Notes: a model not told the origin generated them from the letters alone. Shown: positions 50,872-60,696, counted from the stretch's first letter. The stretch is DNA of 64,000 nucleotides from Zavarzinella formosa DSM 19928 (GCF_000255705.1 NZ_JH636448.1:202933-266932); one strand, 5' to 3'. Numbers and translations: made by a program.

Positions 50872-52293
50872 ATGATCTTTCGCAATTGTTGGCTCGTGAT
50901 GCTGATGTTGTTTGTCAGCCAAGATGTGTCGGCGGCCGAACCGTTGTCGTTGCTCAAGGTGAGCGAGAACAAGCGGTTCCTTGTCACGGCCGATGGCAAG
51001 CCCTTCTTCTGGCTCGGGGACACTGATTGGGAATTGTTCCACCGGCTGGATCGGGCTGATGCCGAGAAGTTTCTGGCTATCCGGGCGAAGCAAGGATTCA
51101 ACGTGATCCAGGCCGTTGCCATTGCCGAGTTCGACGGGAACACCGTGCCGAACGCCTACGGACACCTCCCGATGATCGATCAAGATCCCGCCCGCCCGGC
51201 TGTGAAGGATGGCCCCGACAATGATTATTGGGACCATGTCGATCACATCGTGGACTTGGCCAACGCCAAAGGGATGTATGTCGGTTTCCTGCCAACTTGG
51301 GGCAAATACTGGCATGACAAAGTGAAGGACGGCAAACCATTGTTTAACCGGGATAACGCTGAGAAATACGGCGAATGGCTCGGCGCCCGTTACAAGGACA
51401 AAGGCTTGGTGTGGATTCTCGGCGGGGATCGGGTGGTGGAGAATGACGAGCAAAAAGAGATCATCCGGGCGATGGCGAAGGGGCTTCGACGGGGAGACGG
51501 CGGCCGCCATCTGATTACCTTCCACCCGTCCGGCGGCCGGGGATCGGCGAGCGTATTCCACACGGAGGATTGGCTCGATTTCAACATGCGACAGAACGGC
51601 CATGTGGCCGAATACAACGGGCGTTATGACCAAACGAAGGTTGACTACGACCGCACTCCCGCAAAGCCGGTGATTGACGGCGAGCCGATTTATGAGGACC
51701 ACCCGGTGTCGTTCAAGGCGAGCGAACTCGGGCATTCCAACTCGGCCGATGTTCGCCGACCTCTCTATTGGGATCTGTTTGGCGGGGCCTGCGGGCATAC
51801 CTACGGGCATCATTCCATGTGGCAATTTTGGACGCCCAAGCGTCCGCCGATCAACAATCCGCTGTTGCCGTGGACGGAGGCCATCAATCAACCGGGGGCG
51901 ATCCAAATGCTTCACGGGCGTCGGTTGATCGAATCCCGCCCGTTTCTCACGCGAATTCCCGATAATTCGGTGATCGTGACAGACCGTGTGCCGACGATGG
52001 TTCCGGGGGCCGGCCGATATCGCTTCGCCGCCACCCGCGACACGGAGGGGACGTATGCCATGATCTACGTGCCCACGGGCCGACCGTTCAAAGTGAACAT
52101 GGCCAAGATTACCGGGCCGACGGTGAAAGCTTGGTGGTTCAACCCCCGCACCGGAGCCGCGACAGTGATCGGCGAATTCCCGAACACCGGCCAGCGGGAA
52201 TTCCTTTCCTCCGAACCCGGTGAGCAACTCGACTGGATCTTGGTGCTGGACGATGCAGCGAAAAAGTATCCGCCGCCGGGCCAGGCAAAATGA
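50872..52293 (+). CDS. Exported GH140-like (DUF4038) glycosidase
   Basis: 473 residues from the ATG at 50872 ([17 protein letters not shown]), a clear signal peptide cleaved after SAAE; the open frame extends to 50569, but the extra part is not coding-like. The N-terminal beta-alpha barrel matches DUF4038/GH140: [79 protein letters not shown]. The C-terminal 110 residues fit the putative collagen-binding domain found at the end of such proteins ([10 protein letters not shown] through [11 protein letters not shown]). GH140 enzymes release apiose from rhamnogalacturonan II. The exact substrate here is not established. Confidence 0.85.
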   Translation: MIFRNCWLVMLMLFVSQDVSAAEPLSLLKVSENKRFLVTADGKPFFWLGDTDWELFHRLDRADAEKFLAIRAKQGFNVIQAVAIAEFDGNTVPNAYGHLPMIDQDPARPAVKDGPDNDYWDHVDHIVDLANAKGMYVGFLPTWGKYWHDKVKDGKPLFNRDNAEKYGEWLGARYKDKGLVWILGGDRVVENDEQKEIIRAMAKGLRRGDGGRHLITFHPSGGRGSASVFHTEDWLDFNMRQNGHVAEYNGRYDQTKVDYDRTPAKPVIDGEPIYEDHPVSFKASELGHSNSADVRRPLYWDLFGGACGHTYGHHSMWQFWTPKRPPINNPLLPWTEAINQPGAIQMLHGRRLIESRPFLTRIPDNSVIVTDRVPTMVPGAGRYRFAATRDTEGTYAMIYVPTGRPFKVNMAKITGPTVKAWWFNPRTGAATVIGEFPNTGQREFLSSEPGEQLDWILVLDDAAKKYPPPGQAK

Positions 52294-52300
52294 ACAAGCT

Positions 52301-54232
52301 TTATGCGGCAGCGTTTCGGTTCGGTCGCCCCAGAATCTTTACCCGTGCCATCACGCAAATAATGCCCGCCGCGCCGACGCCGAGGAAGATTGAAAACCCA
52401 TAGGCAATCCACATGTCCGCCTTCACATTGCCGGGGTTCACGTCAACCAGCAACACGCGAGTCGAGGCCGCATCGGTTTTCAATTTGTCCGCGGCAAACT
52501 GTTGCACATCGCGCACAGGCACATGCCCAAGCATGTCACCGGGGTCGTCGGCCGCGTGCAGACGGCCCGAAATTGTCCATTGAACGGCTGCTACTTCTTT
52601 CGGCGCCGCGTTTCGCTTCTTTTTGGGAATCGGAATCGGGTCGGGAGTTTGATCGAGTGCCTGGCTGATTTCATGCTTTTCGGGGACGCAAAGAATCAAA
52701 TCCGGCGATTCGCGGAACACCACCAGCAATCGTTTTTGCTCGCTTTTTCGCAACGGCTTGAGTCGCTCCGCGTGAGAATAATCGGGAACTCCCGAGACAG
52801 TCACGAATGCGCCATCCGGCACGGTCCGCCGGTCCATGATTTCTTCCGGCGACACCAATCCCAAGTCGATGATTGGAACATCGGATGCCCGGCCCTTGAA
52901 ATACAACACGGCCGAGAGGGCGATCATCACCACAGTAATCAAGGAAGTTTTGAGATATGGATAACGCCACGGCCACGGTTCCTCATATTCTTTCCATTCT
53001 TCCAGCATCCGGTTGACTGTGTCCAACTGTTCGCGGGGAGGCAAACCGCTTACTCTCATGTCGTCGAGTTCAAACACTAGCTTTTCCCGGCTTGGCCGCA
53101 GCGGGATTGATTCCCAAGTGATGTCTCCGACACCCGATTCCCAGGCAATCGCCCCCTCGACATTTTCGGCGGTGTCCCAAATAAATTCGTCAAAGGATTC
53201 TTCGCTTTGTTCGGACATGATTCCCAGCAGGGAGTCGTAAGGAATTGATTTCTTCGTTTTGGCACTGTCCTCTTTGCCTCGGAAATCTTGGATGACTTTG
53301 CCGCCAAGTTGCTTCAGAAAATCCCCCGCCAGATTGACGTTGGCTTCGGTAGGCAGAAAGGCCATGAGATTGGGCCGCAGGACCATGATTCCGAGCCGAC
53401 GATTTAACCGCCGCCCCTCGACCGCCGGCCACCAAGCCACATCCGCGACGCCGGATCGATCCGGGTTCAAGTCGAGATCCTCGGCATCGATCATCATCTC
53501 AATGCCGCCCCACAATCGTGAAATCCCCCGCACATAACGGATGGAAATCTTCCGCGATTCGCCGGGAACCTTTAACCCGCGATGGGCCGACACCGGCTTA
53601 ATGTCGTCCGGGTCCACTTCCTCCAGATCGAGTGTTTGCAACTTTCCCCAGCGAGGCAGCCAAATCAGCCGCTTGTTCGTCAGCCAATAACGGCCGGAGC
53701 GGACCCAAGGCCAGAACACATAAAGCAACAGCACCGGCATGAACACAAGGGCGAACAGGCGTTCACCCCACCCGCCGACGATGGCTTGGGCGACCAAGAA
53801 CAGCCCCATGCAACTAAACACAAACGTCATGTTGCACAGAATCCACACCCAAGCGAAAAGGCCGCCGAAGCCCTCTCGCAACACCACCCGCTCGCCCGGT
53901 ACAAGAGCAAAGGGCAGTCCCTTCGGCACCGGCATCGACGGCCGTTTGGACACCGATGAAAGCGAAGATGGCAGCGGTGGCGGCCCGGCTTGTCTGGCTT
54001 TCCCCGACACGGGCAACGGCGGCGGCCCTTTGGCCGTCGGTTGGATGTCGAGATTCAACGAGTTCAACAACTCGTCATCGGGCGAAGAAGCCGGATCATG
54101 TAACTCATCGCTCATCTGATTGTTCACCGGGATGGCTTGCCCGCAACTGGGACATGCCATCAACGGACCCGCGTGATCAGCCGGTGGTAAAAAGGTGTTT
54201 TGACAATGAGGGCAAGTAATATTGGCAGGCAT
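52301..54232 (-). CDS. Zinc-ribbon membrane protein with PH-like domain
   Basis: 643 residues. A two-Cys-pair zinc ribbon at the N-terminus (ITCPHCQNTF and MACPSCGQAIP) is followed by a Pro/Ser-rich linker (65-105). Two transmembrane helices (about 125-175, FGGLFAWVWILCNMTFVFSC and LFALVFMPVLLLYVFWPWV) precede a bacterial PH-like region (SGRYWLTNKRLIWLPRWGKL, then IKPVSAHRGLKVPG). A further helix lies near 435 (SLITVVMIALSAVLYF) and a last one near 610 (MWIAYGFSIFLGVGAAGIICVM). No catalytic motif. The family is not recognised. It converges with the glycosidase gene, with 7 bp between stops. Confidence 0.75.
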   Translation of the reverse strand: MPANITCPHCQNTFLPPADHAGPLMACPSCGQAIPVNNQMSDELHDPASSPDDELLNSLNLDIQPTAKGPPPLPVSGKARQAGPPPLPSSLSSVSKRPSMPVPKGLPFALVPGERVVLREGFGGLFAWVWILCNMTFVFSCMGLFLVAQAIVGGWGERLFALVFMPVLLLYVFWPWVRSGRYWLTNKRLIWLPRWGKLQTLDLEEVDPDDIKPVSAHRGLKVPGESRKISIRYVRGISRLWGGIEMMIDAEDLDLNPDRSGVADVAWWPAVEGRRLNRRLGIMVLRPNLMAFLPTEANVNLAGDFLKQLGGKVIQDFRGKEDSAKTKKSIPYDSLLGIMSEQSEESFDEFIWDTAENVEGAIAWESGVGDITWESIPLRPSREKLVFELDDMRVSGLPPREQLDTVNRMLEEWKEYEEPWPWRYPYLKTSLITVVMIALSAVLYFKGRASDVPIIDLGLVSPEEIMDRRTVPDGAFVTVSGVPDYSHAERLKPLRKSEQKRLLVVFRESPDLILCVPEKHEISQALDQTPDPIPIPKKKRNAAPKEVAAVQWTISGRLHAADDPGDMLGHVPVRDVQQFAADKLKTDAASTRVLLVDVNPGNVKADMWIAYGFSIFLGVGAAGIICVMARVKILGRPNRNAAA

Positions 54233-54589
54233 GAATCAGGATCTTTCACCAGTTGCCGAGGCGGGCAGGACATCTTGGGAGAGCGGGGTGATGAGAAGTG
54301 TAAACAATCGACGACATGAGCCGCAATGAAAAATTGCGTGTGAATTTGTCGCAAGTGAATGATTGCTCCCGTGGAATGTTCAGAGGAGAAACGTGCCAAT
54401 ACTTATCGGAAAATCCGATGCTTTTTCGATTTCTCGAATCCACTCTCCGGGAATCACGATGGCGTCATCGGTCGTGGTTCCTACCATGATTCACAAGTCA
54501 TCGGTCAACGCGAGTTGAGCTGACTCCCGCCTGCAAGTTCTCCCCTTGAACGGCGACTCGTTCCACCACCAATCACCGGGACGTGTTAC
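54233..54589. other. Divergent intergenic region upstream of the catabolic cluster
   Basis: 357 bp without a gene. GC-poorer than the flanks around 54300-54440. It should contain the promoter of the plus-strand deacylase/enolase-superfamily/creatininase run. No definite operator seen. Confidence 0.5.
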
Positions 54590-55603
54590 ATGATCCGGGC
54601 TTCAGTCGATTTTTCTCTTCCAGGCAAGCAATTCGGCCATTTGTACGTGCCATACTCGTACAACATGGCCGGCTGGGCCAACTTGATGGTCCCGATTTCC
54701 GTGATCTCCAACGGCGAGGGGCCGACGGCCCTTGTGCTGGCGGGCAATCACGGAGACGAGTATCCGGGGCAGGTGGCCGTGATGCGGTTGCTCCGGGAAT
54801 TGACACCCGAGCATGTCACCGGCCGGATCATCCTGATCCCCACGCTGACGATGCCCGGCGCCAAGGCCAGCACCCGGTTATCGCCGCTTGACGGCAAGAA
54901 CTTCAACCGCTGCTTCCCCGGCAATCCGGCGGGCACTCCCAGCGAGATGCTGGCCGATTACCTCACGACGGTTTTGTTCCCGCTTGCGGATATTGTGATC
55001 GACATCCACACCGGCGGCCGGGGGGTCGATTTCTACCCGTGCGCCCACATGCACCTTGTTCCCAAAGGGCCGCAACGCGAGGCCATGCTCGCCGGGACCG
55101 AGGCGTGGAACTCGGATTTTTGCTTCCTATATGCCGATGTCGCCGGAACCGGCCTGTTGCCGGTTGAGGCCGAGAGCCAAGGGAAGATCGTCATCACCAC
55201 GGAGATGGGGGGCAGTGAAAACGTCACCGCCGCCGTTCATCAACTGACCCAAAGCGGCTTGCGAAATGTCCTCGTTCAATCGGGGGTGTTGAAGGGCCAG
55301 GTGGCCACGCGCGAATCACTCGGGCTGCCGCCAATTCGTTGGGTTCAGGCGTTGAATTGGGAAGATTATCGGTTTGCCCCCGAGTCCGGCGTCTACGAAA
55401 ACATGGTCACCCTCGGCACAGAAGTGGTCGCCGGGCAAACAGTCGGGGCCATTCACTTCTTGGAACGCCCCGAACGAGAACCAGTCAATGTGGTGGCCGC
55501 ACGCGATGGAATTTTGATTGCCACCCGCGCGCCGACCATCGTCACCCAAGGCGATTGTGTGGCCTGCATTGCCCAAGAAATTGATCCCCGGAGGCTCCCA
55601 TGA
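54590..55603 (+). CDS. Succinylglutamate desuccinylase/aspartoacylase-family deacylase
   Basis: 337 residues. A zinc carboxypeptidase-like (M14) fold of the AstE/AspA type: ALVLAGNHGDEYPGQ provides the His and Glu metal ligands, IVIDIHTGGRGVDFYP the second His, and TTEMGGSENVT contains a likely catalytic Glu. The C-terminal beta-barrel runs from YENMVTLGTEVVAGQTVGAI. Such enzymes hydrolyse N-acyl groups from amino acids; the closest character is the DoeB-like or general deacylase group. It is the first gene of a plus-strand run, and its stop overlaps the next ATG (ATGA). Confidence 0.9.
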   Translation: MIRASVDFSLPGKQFGHLYVPYSYNMAGWANLMVPISVISNGEGPTALVLAGNHGDEYPGQVAVMRLLRELTPEHVTGRIILIPTLTMPGAKASTRLSPLDGKNFNRCFPGNPAGTPSEMLADYLTTVLFPLADIVIDIHTGGRGVDFYPCAHMHLVPKGPQREAMLAGTEAWNSDFCFLYADVAGTGLLPVEAESQGKIVITTEMGGSENVTAAVHQLTQSGLRNVLVQSGVLKGQVATRESLGLPPIRWVQALNWEDYRFAPESGVYENMVTLGTEVVAGQTVGAIHFLERPEREPVNVVAARDGILIATRAPTIVTQGDCVACIAQEIDPRRLP

Positions 55604-56718
55604 AAATCACCGAAGTCATCTGCCAGATTCTCCGCATTCCGAACATCACGGCCAAGACGGCGAGCAGCCAAGACTCGGTGCTTGTCCGTATCCGCACGGA
55701 TACGGGATTGGAAGGCATCGGCGAAGCGGACTCCTCCCCCGAGGTGGTGAAGGCCATCATCGACGCCCCGTTCAGCCATAACATTGCCTGCGGATTGCGC
55801 CTCCTGCTGGTCGGTGAAAACCCGCTGGACAGCGAACGCCTCTGGCACAAGATGTATCGCCGGACGATGTACTTCGGCCGCAAGGGCGTGGGCATCACGG
55901 CGATGGCCGCCGTGGACATGGCGTTGTGGGATTTGAAAGGCAAAGCATTTGGCGAACCGATTCACCGGCTATTGGGCGGCAAACATCACAGCAAACTTCG
56001 GGGCTATGCTTCAATCCTGTTTGGCCGTGATGGCAAAGAGACTGGCGATATCGCCCGCAAATGGGTGGAAGCCGGGTACTCGGCCGTGAAGTTTGGCTGG
56101 GAGCCGATGGGCACATCGGAAGCGGTGGACATCGACCTCGTCAAAGGGGCGCGTGAAGGGCTTGGAAAAGCCACGCTGTTGATCGACGCCGGATGCGTGT
56201 ACGACGCCCGCACGGCATTGCGACGGGCACAGGCTTTTGCCGAATACACGCCGGAGTGGTTTGAAGAACCGTTGCAAGAGGATGATATCGAAGGGTATGT
56301 CTGGCTTCGTGACCGTTCGCCGATTCCAATCGCATCTGGCGAAGGCGAATGCGGCCGGGAGTCGTTCCGGCCCTTCATTGATCGCAAAGCGTTGGACGTT
56401 TACCAAGTCGATCTCTCGCGTTGCGGATTCACCGATGCCGCCTACATCCGCGCCCGTGTGGAGGAAATCGGGGCGAGGCTCTGCAACCATTGTTACACCA
56501 GTCCGCTGACGGTAGCCGCCAGCCTGCATTGGTTAAGCACCTGTAAGGATGCCTTTATCTTCGAGGACTGTGTCGAAGACTCTCCGTTGCGGCATGAACT
56601 GACCATTGAAAAAGTGCAATCGGTGAATGGCTGGATCGAAGTGCCCGACCGTGCCGGCCTTGGCGTGACGCTGGATGAGAAGTTCGTGCAGAAGTATCTC
56701 GTTGCCGAATCCAAGTGA
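55600..56718 (+). CDS. Enolase-superfamily enzyme, mandelate racemase/muconate-lactonizing group (1)
   Basis: 372 residues, complete. Capping domain 1-125, then the barrel: a Lys in AVKFGWEP at the end of strand 2 (K-x-G rather than K-x-K), metal ligands Asp in LIDAGCVYDA, Glu in WFEEPLQEDD and Glu in IASGEGECG, then DLSRCGFTDA and His in NHCYTSPL. Enzymes of this group abstract the proton alpha to a carboxylate to dehydrate or epimerise sugar acids or related acids. Which acid is not clear. It is translationally coupled to the deacylase and followed by a creatininase gene 13 bp downstream. Confidence 0.9.
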   Translation: MKITEVICQILRIPNITAKTASSQDSVLVRIRTDTGLEGIGEADSSPEVVKAIIDAPFSHNIACGLRLLLVGENPLDSERLWHKMYRRTMYFGRKGVGITAMAAVDMALWDLKGKAFGEPIHRLLGGKHHSKLRGYASILFGRDGKETGDIARKWVEAGYSAVKFGWEPMGTSEAVDIDLVKGAREGLGKATLLIDAGCVYDARTALRRAQAFAEYTPEWFEEPLQEDDIEGYVWLRDRSPIPIASGEGECGRESFRPFIDRKALDVYQVDLSRCGFTDAAYIRARVEEIGARLCNHCYTSPLTVAASLHWLSTCKDAFIFEDCVEDSPLRHELTIEKVQSVNGWIEVPDRAGLGVTLDEKFVQKYLVAESK

Positions 56719-56731
56719 GCGGAGACAAGTC

Positions 56732-57613
56732 ATGAGTCGCGCGAAGACCGAGTATCGGTACGAAAAGCTGACGTGGCCGGAGATCAACGACGCCGTTGAT
56801 CTTGGCAAGGTGTGCATCATTCCTTGCGGCGCGGTCGAACAACACGGTCCGCATTTGCCGTTGGATGTTGACCTCGTCTGCCCGGTTGGCGTCGCCACCG
56901 GGGCAGGGCGTGAGATCGCGGACAAGATGCTCGTGTTGCCGGTGGTGGCGTATGGCTACACCGGGCATGTCATGGACTTTCCCGGCACGATCAATCAAGA
57001 CTTCGAGCATTTCATGCACCATGTGCTCGACATCACCAAGTCGCTGGCTTACCACGGATTCAAGAAGATCATCCTGCTCAACGGGCATGGGTCCAACATG
57101 CCGAACCTGGACCTCGTCTCGCGCCGGACGAATGTGGAAACAGACGCGGAATGTTCCGTGGTCGCTTGGTGGAATCTGCTGACCGTGGACAAGACTTTCT
57201 TGCCGAAGTGGCGGCAAAGCAAGTTCCCCGGCGGCTGTTCCCATGCCTGCGAATTGGAAACGAGCCTGTATTTGTATCTCGACGGCGACAACGTCCGCAA
57301 AGACCTTATCAAGAGCGGGACGATCAGTTTCAATAACGAGGACAGCCCGTTCAACTGGGTCGATCTCTTCGGCGCCGGCCCGGCGACCACGGTGTCTTGG
57401 ACAAGCAGTTACTCCGACACCGGCGTCTTGGGAGATGCGGAACTCGCCACTCCCGAAAAAGGTCGGCAAGCCTACGAAGAAGCGGTGAAGCAACTGGTGC
57501 GATTCGTGACATGGTGGAAGGATCGGCCGAAAGATGTTCGCCGGGACTTTCACCGGAAACCGCCGACGATTCCGATCCCGTGGGGACAACGGCCGTCAGA
57601 TTCCGGCAGGTAA
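56732..57613 (+). CDS. Creatininase-family amidohydrolase
   Basis: 293 residues from the ATG at 56732, with GGAG upstream; an in-frame ATG at 56675 lies inside the preceding gene. Family signatures: IPCGAVEQHGPHLPLDVDL (metal ligands Glu and His), YGYTGHVMDFPGTI, IILLNGHGSNMPNL, and HACELETSLYL with another metal ligand. The family includes creatinine amidohydrolase and amidases acting on other small cyclic or linear amides. Together with the adjacent deacylase, this points to catabolism of an N-acylated or amide compound (inference). Confidence 0.9.
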   Translation: MSRAKTEYRYEKLTWPEINDAVDLGKVCIIPCGAVEQHGPHLPLDVDLVCPVGVATGAGREIADKMLVLPVVAYGYTGHVMDFPGTINQDFEHFMHHVLDITKSLAYHGFKKIILLNGHGSNMPNLDLVSRRTNVETDAECSVVAWWNLLTVDKTFLPKWRQSKFPGGCSHACELETSLYLYLDGDNVRKDLIKSGTISFNNEDSPFNWVDLFGAGPATTVSWTSSYSDTGVLGDAELATPEKGRQAYEEAVKQLVRFVTWWKDRPKDVRRDFHRKPPTIPIPWGQRPSDSGR

Positions 57614-57628
57614 TGGAATATCGAGTTG

Positions 57629-57790
57629 TCAGCAAATCCCGCGGATCAGGGGTTTCTTCAGCGTGCGGTGTCGGGGGACCGGAGATTTTGCGCCGTTGGA
57701 CGGGTTCAACCACAGATCATGTTTTGATCCGTGCCGATGCAACTGACATCCGTGGGATCGAAGATGTTCTTCAAACTCACGACGGTTCAT
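57629..57790 (-). CDS. hicA: HicA-like toxin of a type II toxin-antitoxin pair (53 residues)
   Basis: 53 residues, found by reading the minus strand; it is shorter than usual gene-calling thresholds. The sequence MNRREFEEHLRSHGCQLHRH, then GSKHDLWLNP, then SPVPRHRTLKKPLIRGIC fits the HicA (YcfA) double-stranded-RNA-binding fold: alpha-helix, strand, G-S-x-H with the catalytic His, and a final V-P-R-H. HicA proteins are translation-blocking mRNA interferases. The start overlaps the hicB stop (ATGA, 57787-57790). It lies antisense to the flanking catabolic genes, 15 bp after the creatininase stop. Confidence 0.82.
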   Translation of the reverse strand: MNRREFEEHLRSHGCQLHRHGSKHDLWLNPSNGAKSPVPRHRTLKKPLIRGIC

Positions 57791-58014
57791 CGCGAGGCAG
57801 CCTTGTTCTTTTTGCTCAGCTCGGCCTTCCGATCCGCTGCGAACAACGCGATCACATCGCGGGCGTTCTCAAAAGCCTCTTCCAAAGTGTCGGCTTGGGT
57901 GAGAACGTCGGGATTGAACGGGGATGTGACCACATACCCGCCTTCTTCGGCCGGTTCAAGAAGCAACACCAGCTTTCCATCCGTCACCGTGAATCCCTTC
58001 GCCTTCTTGGCCAT
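57787..58014 (-). CDS. hicB: HicB-like antitoxin
   Basis: 75 residues from the ATG at 58014, with GGAG seven bases upstream; a longer frame begins at 58038. The partial RNase-H-like HicB fold is visible: KLVLLLEPAEEGGYVVTSP, then FNPDVLTQADTLEEAFENARDVIAL, followed by a basic tail. HicB neutralises HicA by binding it and often represses the operon. Here hicB precedes hicA, the reverse of the most common order. No DNA-binding domain is evident, so autorepression may be absent or need other factors. Confidence 0.82.
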   Translation of the reverse strand: MAKKAKGFTVTDGKLVLLLEPAEEGGYVVTSPFNPDVLTQADTLEEAFENARDVIALFAADRKAELSKKNKAASR

Positions 58015-58099
58015 GTGATTCTCCGAAGAGCAGCCCATATGTTTGGTTTGTTCGAGTCCCTGTTTATTCTATCACGCCACAAGACATGGAGACTACGCC

Positions 58100-59218
58100 A
58101 TGAAGATTGTTGATGTCCGTCTCACGGGGCTTTCCGGTGGAACTGTCGAGGGAGGCTGGGCCAAGGAACTGACCCCCGAGGATGATGTTCACACCGTTGT
58201 TGAGGTCATCACGGACACGGGCTTGGTCGGTGTTGGCAGCACGTTCACGAGCAGCGCGCTCGTGGCGGCGTCGGCCAAACTGCTCAAGCCGCTTTTGCTT
58301 GGCGAACGGGCCGATGAGCCGGCGAGAGTGAGCGAGAAACTTCGCCAGCATATGTTCTGGCAGGGGCGTGGCGGTTCGGTGGAACACGCCATCAGCGGCA
58401 TCGATATCGCCTTGTGGGACTTGTTCGGCAAGTCGGCCAATCAGCCGGTCGCCCGGTTGCTCGGCGGTCTGTATCGCAACAAGATCAAGCCGTATGGCTC
58501 ACTCTTGTTTGCGGAGGTGGACCCGCTTCGGGAGAAGTTGCAACAAGCGGTTGCCCGAGGGTTCAAGGCCATCAAGCTTGGATGGAAGCCGTTTGGCCGA
58601 CGAGATGCGAAAACCGACGAGGAACTGGTTCGCACGGCCCGCGAAACGGTCGGGCCGGATGTGGAACTCATGGTGGACGCCGGAGGGAGCGAGGCGTTTT
58701 GGCCGCATGGGTACAAATGGGCGATTCGCACGGCCCACATGCTGGCCAAGTACGATGTGACATGGTTTGAAGAAGCGCTTCCCCCGGATGATTTCGCCGG
58801 GTTTGCCGAGCTTCGCCGACATTCGCCGGTTCCCATCGCCACCGGGGAAGTGTTGACACGCCGACAAAGTTTTTGGCCGCTTTTCGATCAGAAATGCGTC
58901 GATGTCGTCCAGCCGGATTGCACCAAATGCGGCGGGCTGACGGAGGCTTGGCGAATCGCCTGGATGGCTTACGAACACAATGTGCAATGGGTGCCGCACG
59001 GGTGGAACACGGCCATTGGCTTGGCCGCCGATATTCATCTGGCCTGTGCAATGCCGGTGGCGAAGTATGTCGAGTTCCTCACACCGTCGCCATACATGGA
59101 TGAATTAATCAAGACGCCGTTTCGGCCGGATGCCGACGGGTTGTTGACACTCCCCGACAAACCCGGCCTCGGGATCGAACTGAACCCCGAAGCCATGAAG
59201 CGATTCGGCGGCGGCTGA
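58100..59218 (+). CDS. Enolase-superfamily enzyme, mandelate racemase/muconate-lactonizing group (2)
   Basis: 372 residues from the ATG at 58100, with GGAG upstream. Capping domain to about 125, then AIKLGWKPFGRRDAKTDEE (Lys at strand 2), metal ligands Asp in MVDAGGSEAF, Glu in WFEEALPPDD and Glu in IATGEVLTRRQ, then VVQPDCTKCGGLTEAWRI and His in WVPHGWNTAIG. The HGWNT context is typical of a sugar-acid dehydratase-like branch, but the substrate is not assigned. It follows the HicBA pair, which lies in antisense between it and the creatininase. It converges with the ceramidase-family gene, with only 2 bp between the two stops. Confidence 0.9.
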   Translation: MKIVDVRLTGLSGGTVEGGWAKELTPEDDVHTVVEVITDTGLVGVGSTFTSSALVAASAKLLKPLLLGERADEPARVSEKLRQHMFWQGRGGSVEHAISGIDIALWDLFGKSANQPVARLLGGLYRNKIKPYGSLLFAEVDPLREKLQQAVARGFKAIKLGWKPFGRRDAKTDEELVRTARETVGPDVELMVDAGGSEAFWPHGYKWAIRTAHMLAKYDVTWFEEALPPDDFAGFAELRRHSPVPIATGEVLTRRQSFWPLFDQKCVDVVQPDCTKCGGLTEAWRIAWMAYEHNVQWVPHGWNTAIGLAADIHLACAMPVAKYVEFLTPSPYMDELIKTPFRPDADGLLTLPDKPGLGIELNPEAMKRFGGG

Positions 59219-59220
59219 CC

Positions 59221-60696
59221 TCATCCCGCCAGAAGTCGTTCGATCTCCCGGCACACGTTTTGAGTCAGCGATTCAAAACTCCCGGCGGCGGTGGCGGCGA
59301 TGATTTCCTGATAGATTCCGTACCCATACGACGCGGCCGGGGGAACGTAACCCGGCTGCCAATCGTCAGTGATGGTCGATACGACCACCGCAAATTGCGG
59401 GAATCGTTTTCGCAAGGTGATCTGAAACTCCTGATACAGTTCGCCGGGCGTGAATACCCACAATGAATGCCCGATCCGCGAGACGGACACGACAAACGGA
59501 TATGCCTTGCCGGCGGGCAGGGCGGCGAGACGCACCAGTTGCCGCGTCATCTGCTCGGCCTTCGCCCGGCAATCGCTTACCCGTTGCATGTCGTTCGCAG
59601 CCCGAGCATCCGTTTCGCGTTTTTCCCATTCAGTCAGTTCAGCCCGAGTCTCGGCTTCTGTGGCCAATTCCATGCGATAGTGCATGTGAACAGTGAAGAC
59701 CTTGGACTGCCAGCGCCGGGATTGTTCCGCAAATTCTGATGTCATCGGCCGGTGCCGCCAAGGCCCGAGAATGGCCCCGGAAATCACCGGCCCGGCGTAT
59801 TCAAAATGCGTGCCGGGTTGGGGCAACGCCTCCAACCCGGAGAGGGCCGCAAAACCGAGTTGCCGCCCGTTGCGATCCGCAATCGCCGGGTCGCCGACAA
59901 ATCCTTCCTTCGGCCCCAATTCCCCGGATGAGCCTTGGAGAAACAAGCAGGGCGAATGGGTGTGTCCCTCGATCACCTCTCGCATGGCTCCGATATAATC
60001 CGGGCTGATGAGCGTGTTTTCCCATGCCAGCGTCGTTGGATGGCAGGCGTAGTTCACCACCGTGCCAAGAACCCGGCCGTCTTCGGCGATGGCCTTGCCC
60101 ACCAAGACAGTATCGTCGGCGAATCCATCGGGATTGAAACCCACCACAATTTGATTGGTAACCAAGTCTTGGAGATCGCGATGCGTGGCCAGCGAGCAAC
60201 GGGAGGTGCCGTACACAATCGTCGCCGGACGGGCCGCCGTGGATGCCTCTATGGCGATTCGGCCACAAGTCTCCGTCATCGCGTCGAGATACGGGGCGAT
60301 GAGATCGCCGCCCGGCAAATGGGAGCGGGAGCGGGACATCCACGCGGAACCGTGCGTGTGCGACATCGACACATGAACATCACTGGCCGGGATTCCGGCC
60401 GCCTCGCCGACATGCTTGCGGATTCGCTCGAACTCGGATCGGTCAAGCAAGCAATGGTCGAGGCCAAGGATTAACTGTCTGCCGGAACCATCAAGGGCCT
60501 CCAGCCAGAGGGCCGTCGCCAATAGCGGCCGGTGGATGCCGGTTGACCGCTCGTGCATGGCGGCCCCCCACATCCGATGGTAGCTGCCGACCGGCGGGGT
60601 GATGTCGGCTCGGGCAAAACCGACCCGACTCTGGCTTTGCGGAGTTTCAACCCTTGTCGTCATCATCTTCCTCGATTGGCTTGGTCGGACTGACAT
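59221..60696 (-). CDS. Neutral/alkaline ceramidase-family hydrolase, apparently cytoplasmic
   Basis: 491 residues from the ATG at 60696; ATGs at 60666 and 60663 would reduce the overlap with the MFS gene. The family pattern is clear: GFARADITPPVGSY at the N-terminus, HVSMSHTHGSAWMSRSRSHLPGGD (metal His ligands) and VVNYACHPTTLAWENTLISPDY. Later segments are LFLQGSSGELGPKEG and SLWVFTPGELYQEF. Animal and Pseudomonas neutral ceramidases are larger and secreted; this one has no signal peptide. Planctomycete homologues commonly lie beside sugar-acid catabolic genes, as here, which suggests a different ester or amide substrate (inference). Confidence 0.8.
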   Translation of the reverse strand: MSVRPSQSRKMMTTRVETPQSQSRVGFARADITPPVGSYHRMWGAAMHERSTGIHRPLLATALWLEALDGSGRQLILGLDHCLLDRSEFERIRKHVGEAAGIPASDVHVSMSHTHGSAWMSRSRSHLPGGDLIAPYLDAMTETCGRIAIEASTAARPATIVYGTSRCSLATHRDLQDLVTNQIVVGFNPDGFADDTVLVGKAIAEDGRVLGTVVNYACHPTTLAWENTLISPDYIGAMREVIEGHTHSPCLFLQGSSGELGPKEGFVGDPAIADRNGRQLGFAALSGLEALPQPGTHFEYAGPVISGAILGPWRHRPMTSEFAEQSRRWQSKVFTVHMHYRMELATEAETRAELTEWEKRETDARAANDMQRVSDCRAKAEQMTRQLVRLAALPAGKAYPFVVSVSRIGHSLWVFTPGELYQEFQITLRKRFPQFAVVVSTITDDWQPGYVPPAASYGYGIYQEIIAATAAGSFESLTQNVCREIERLLAG

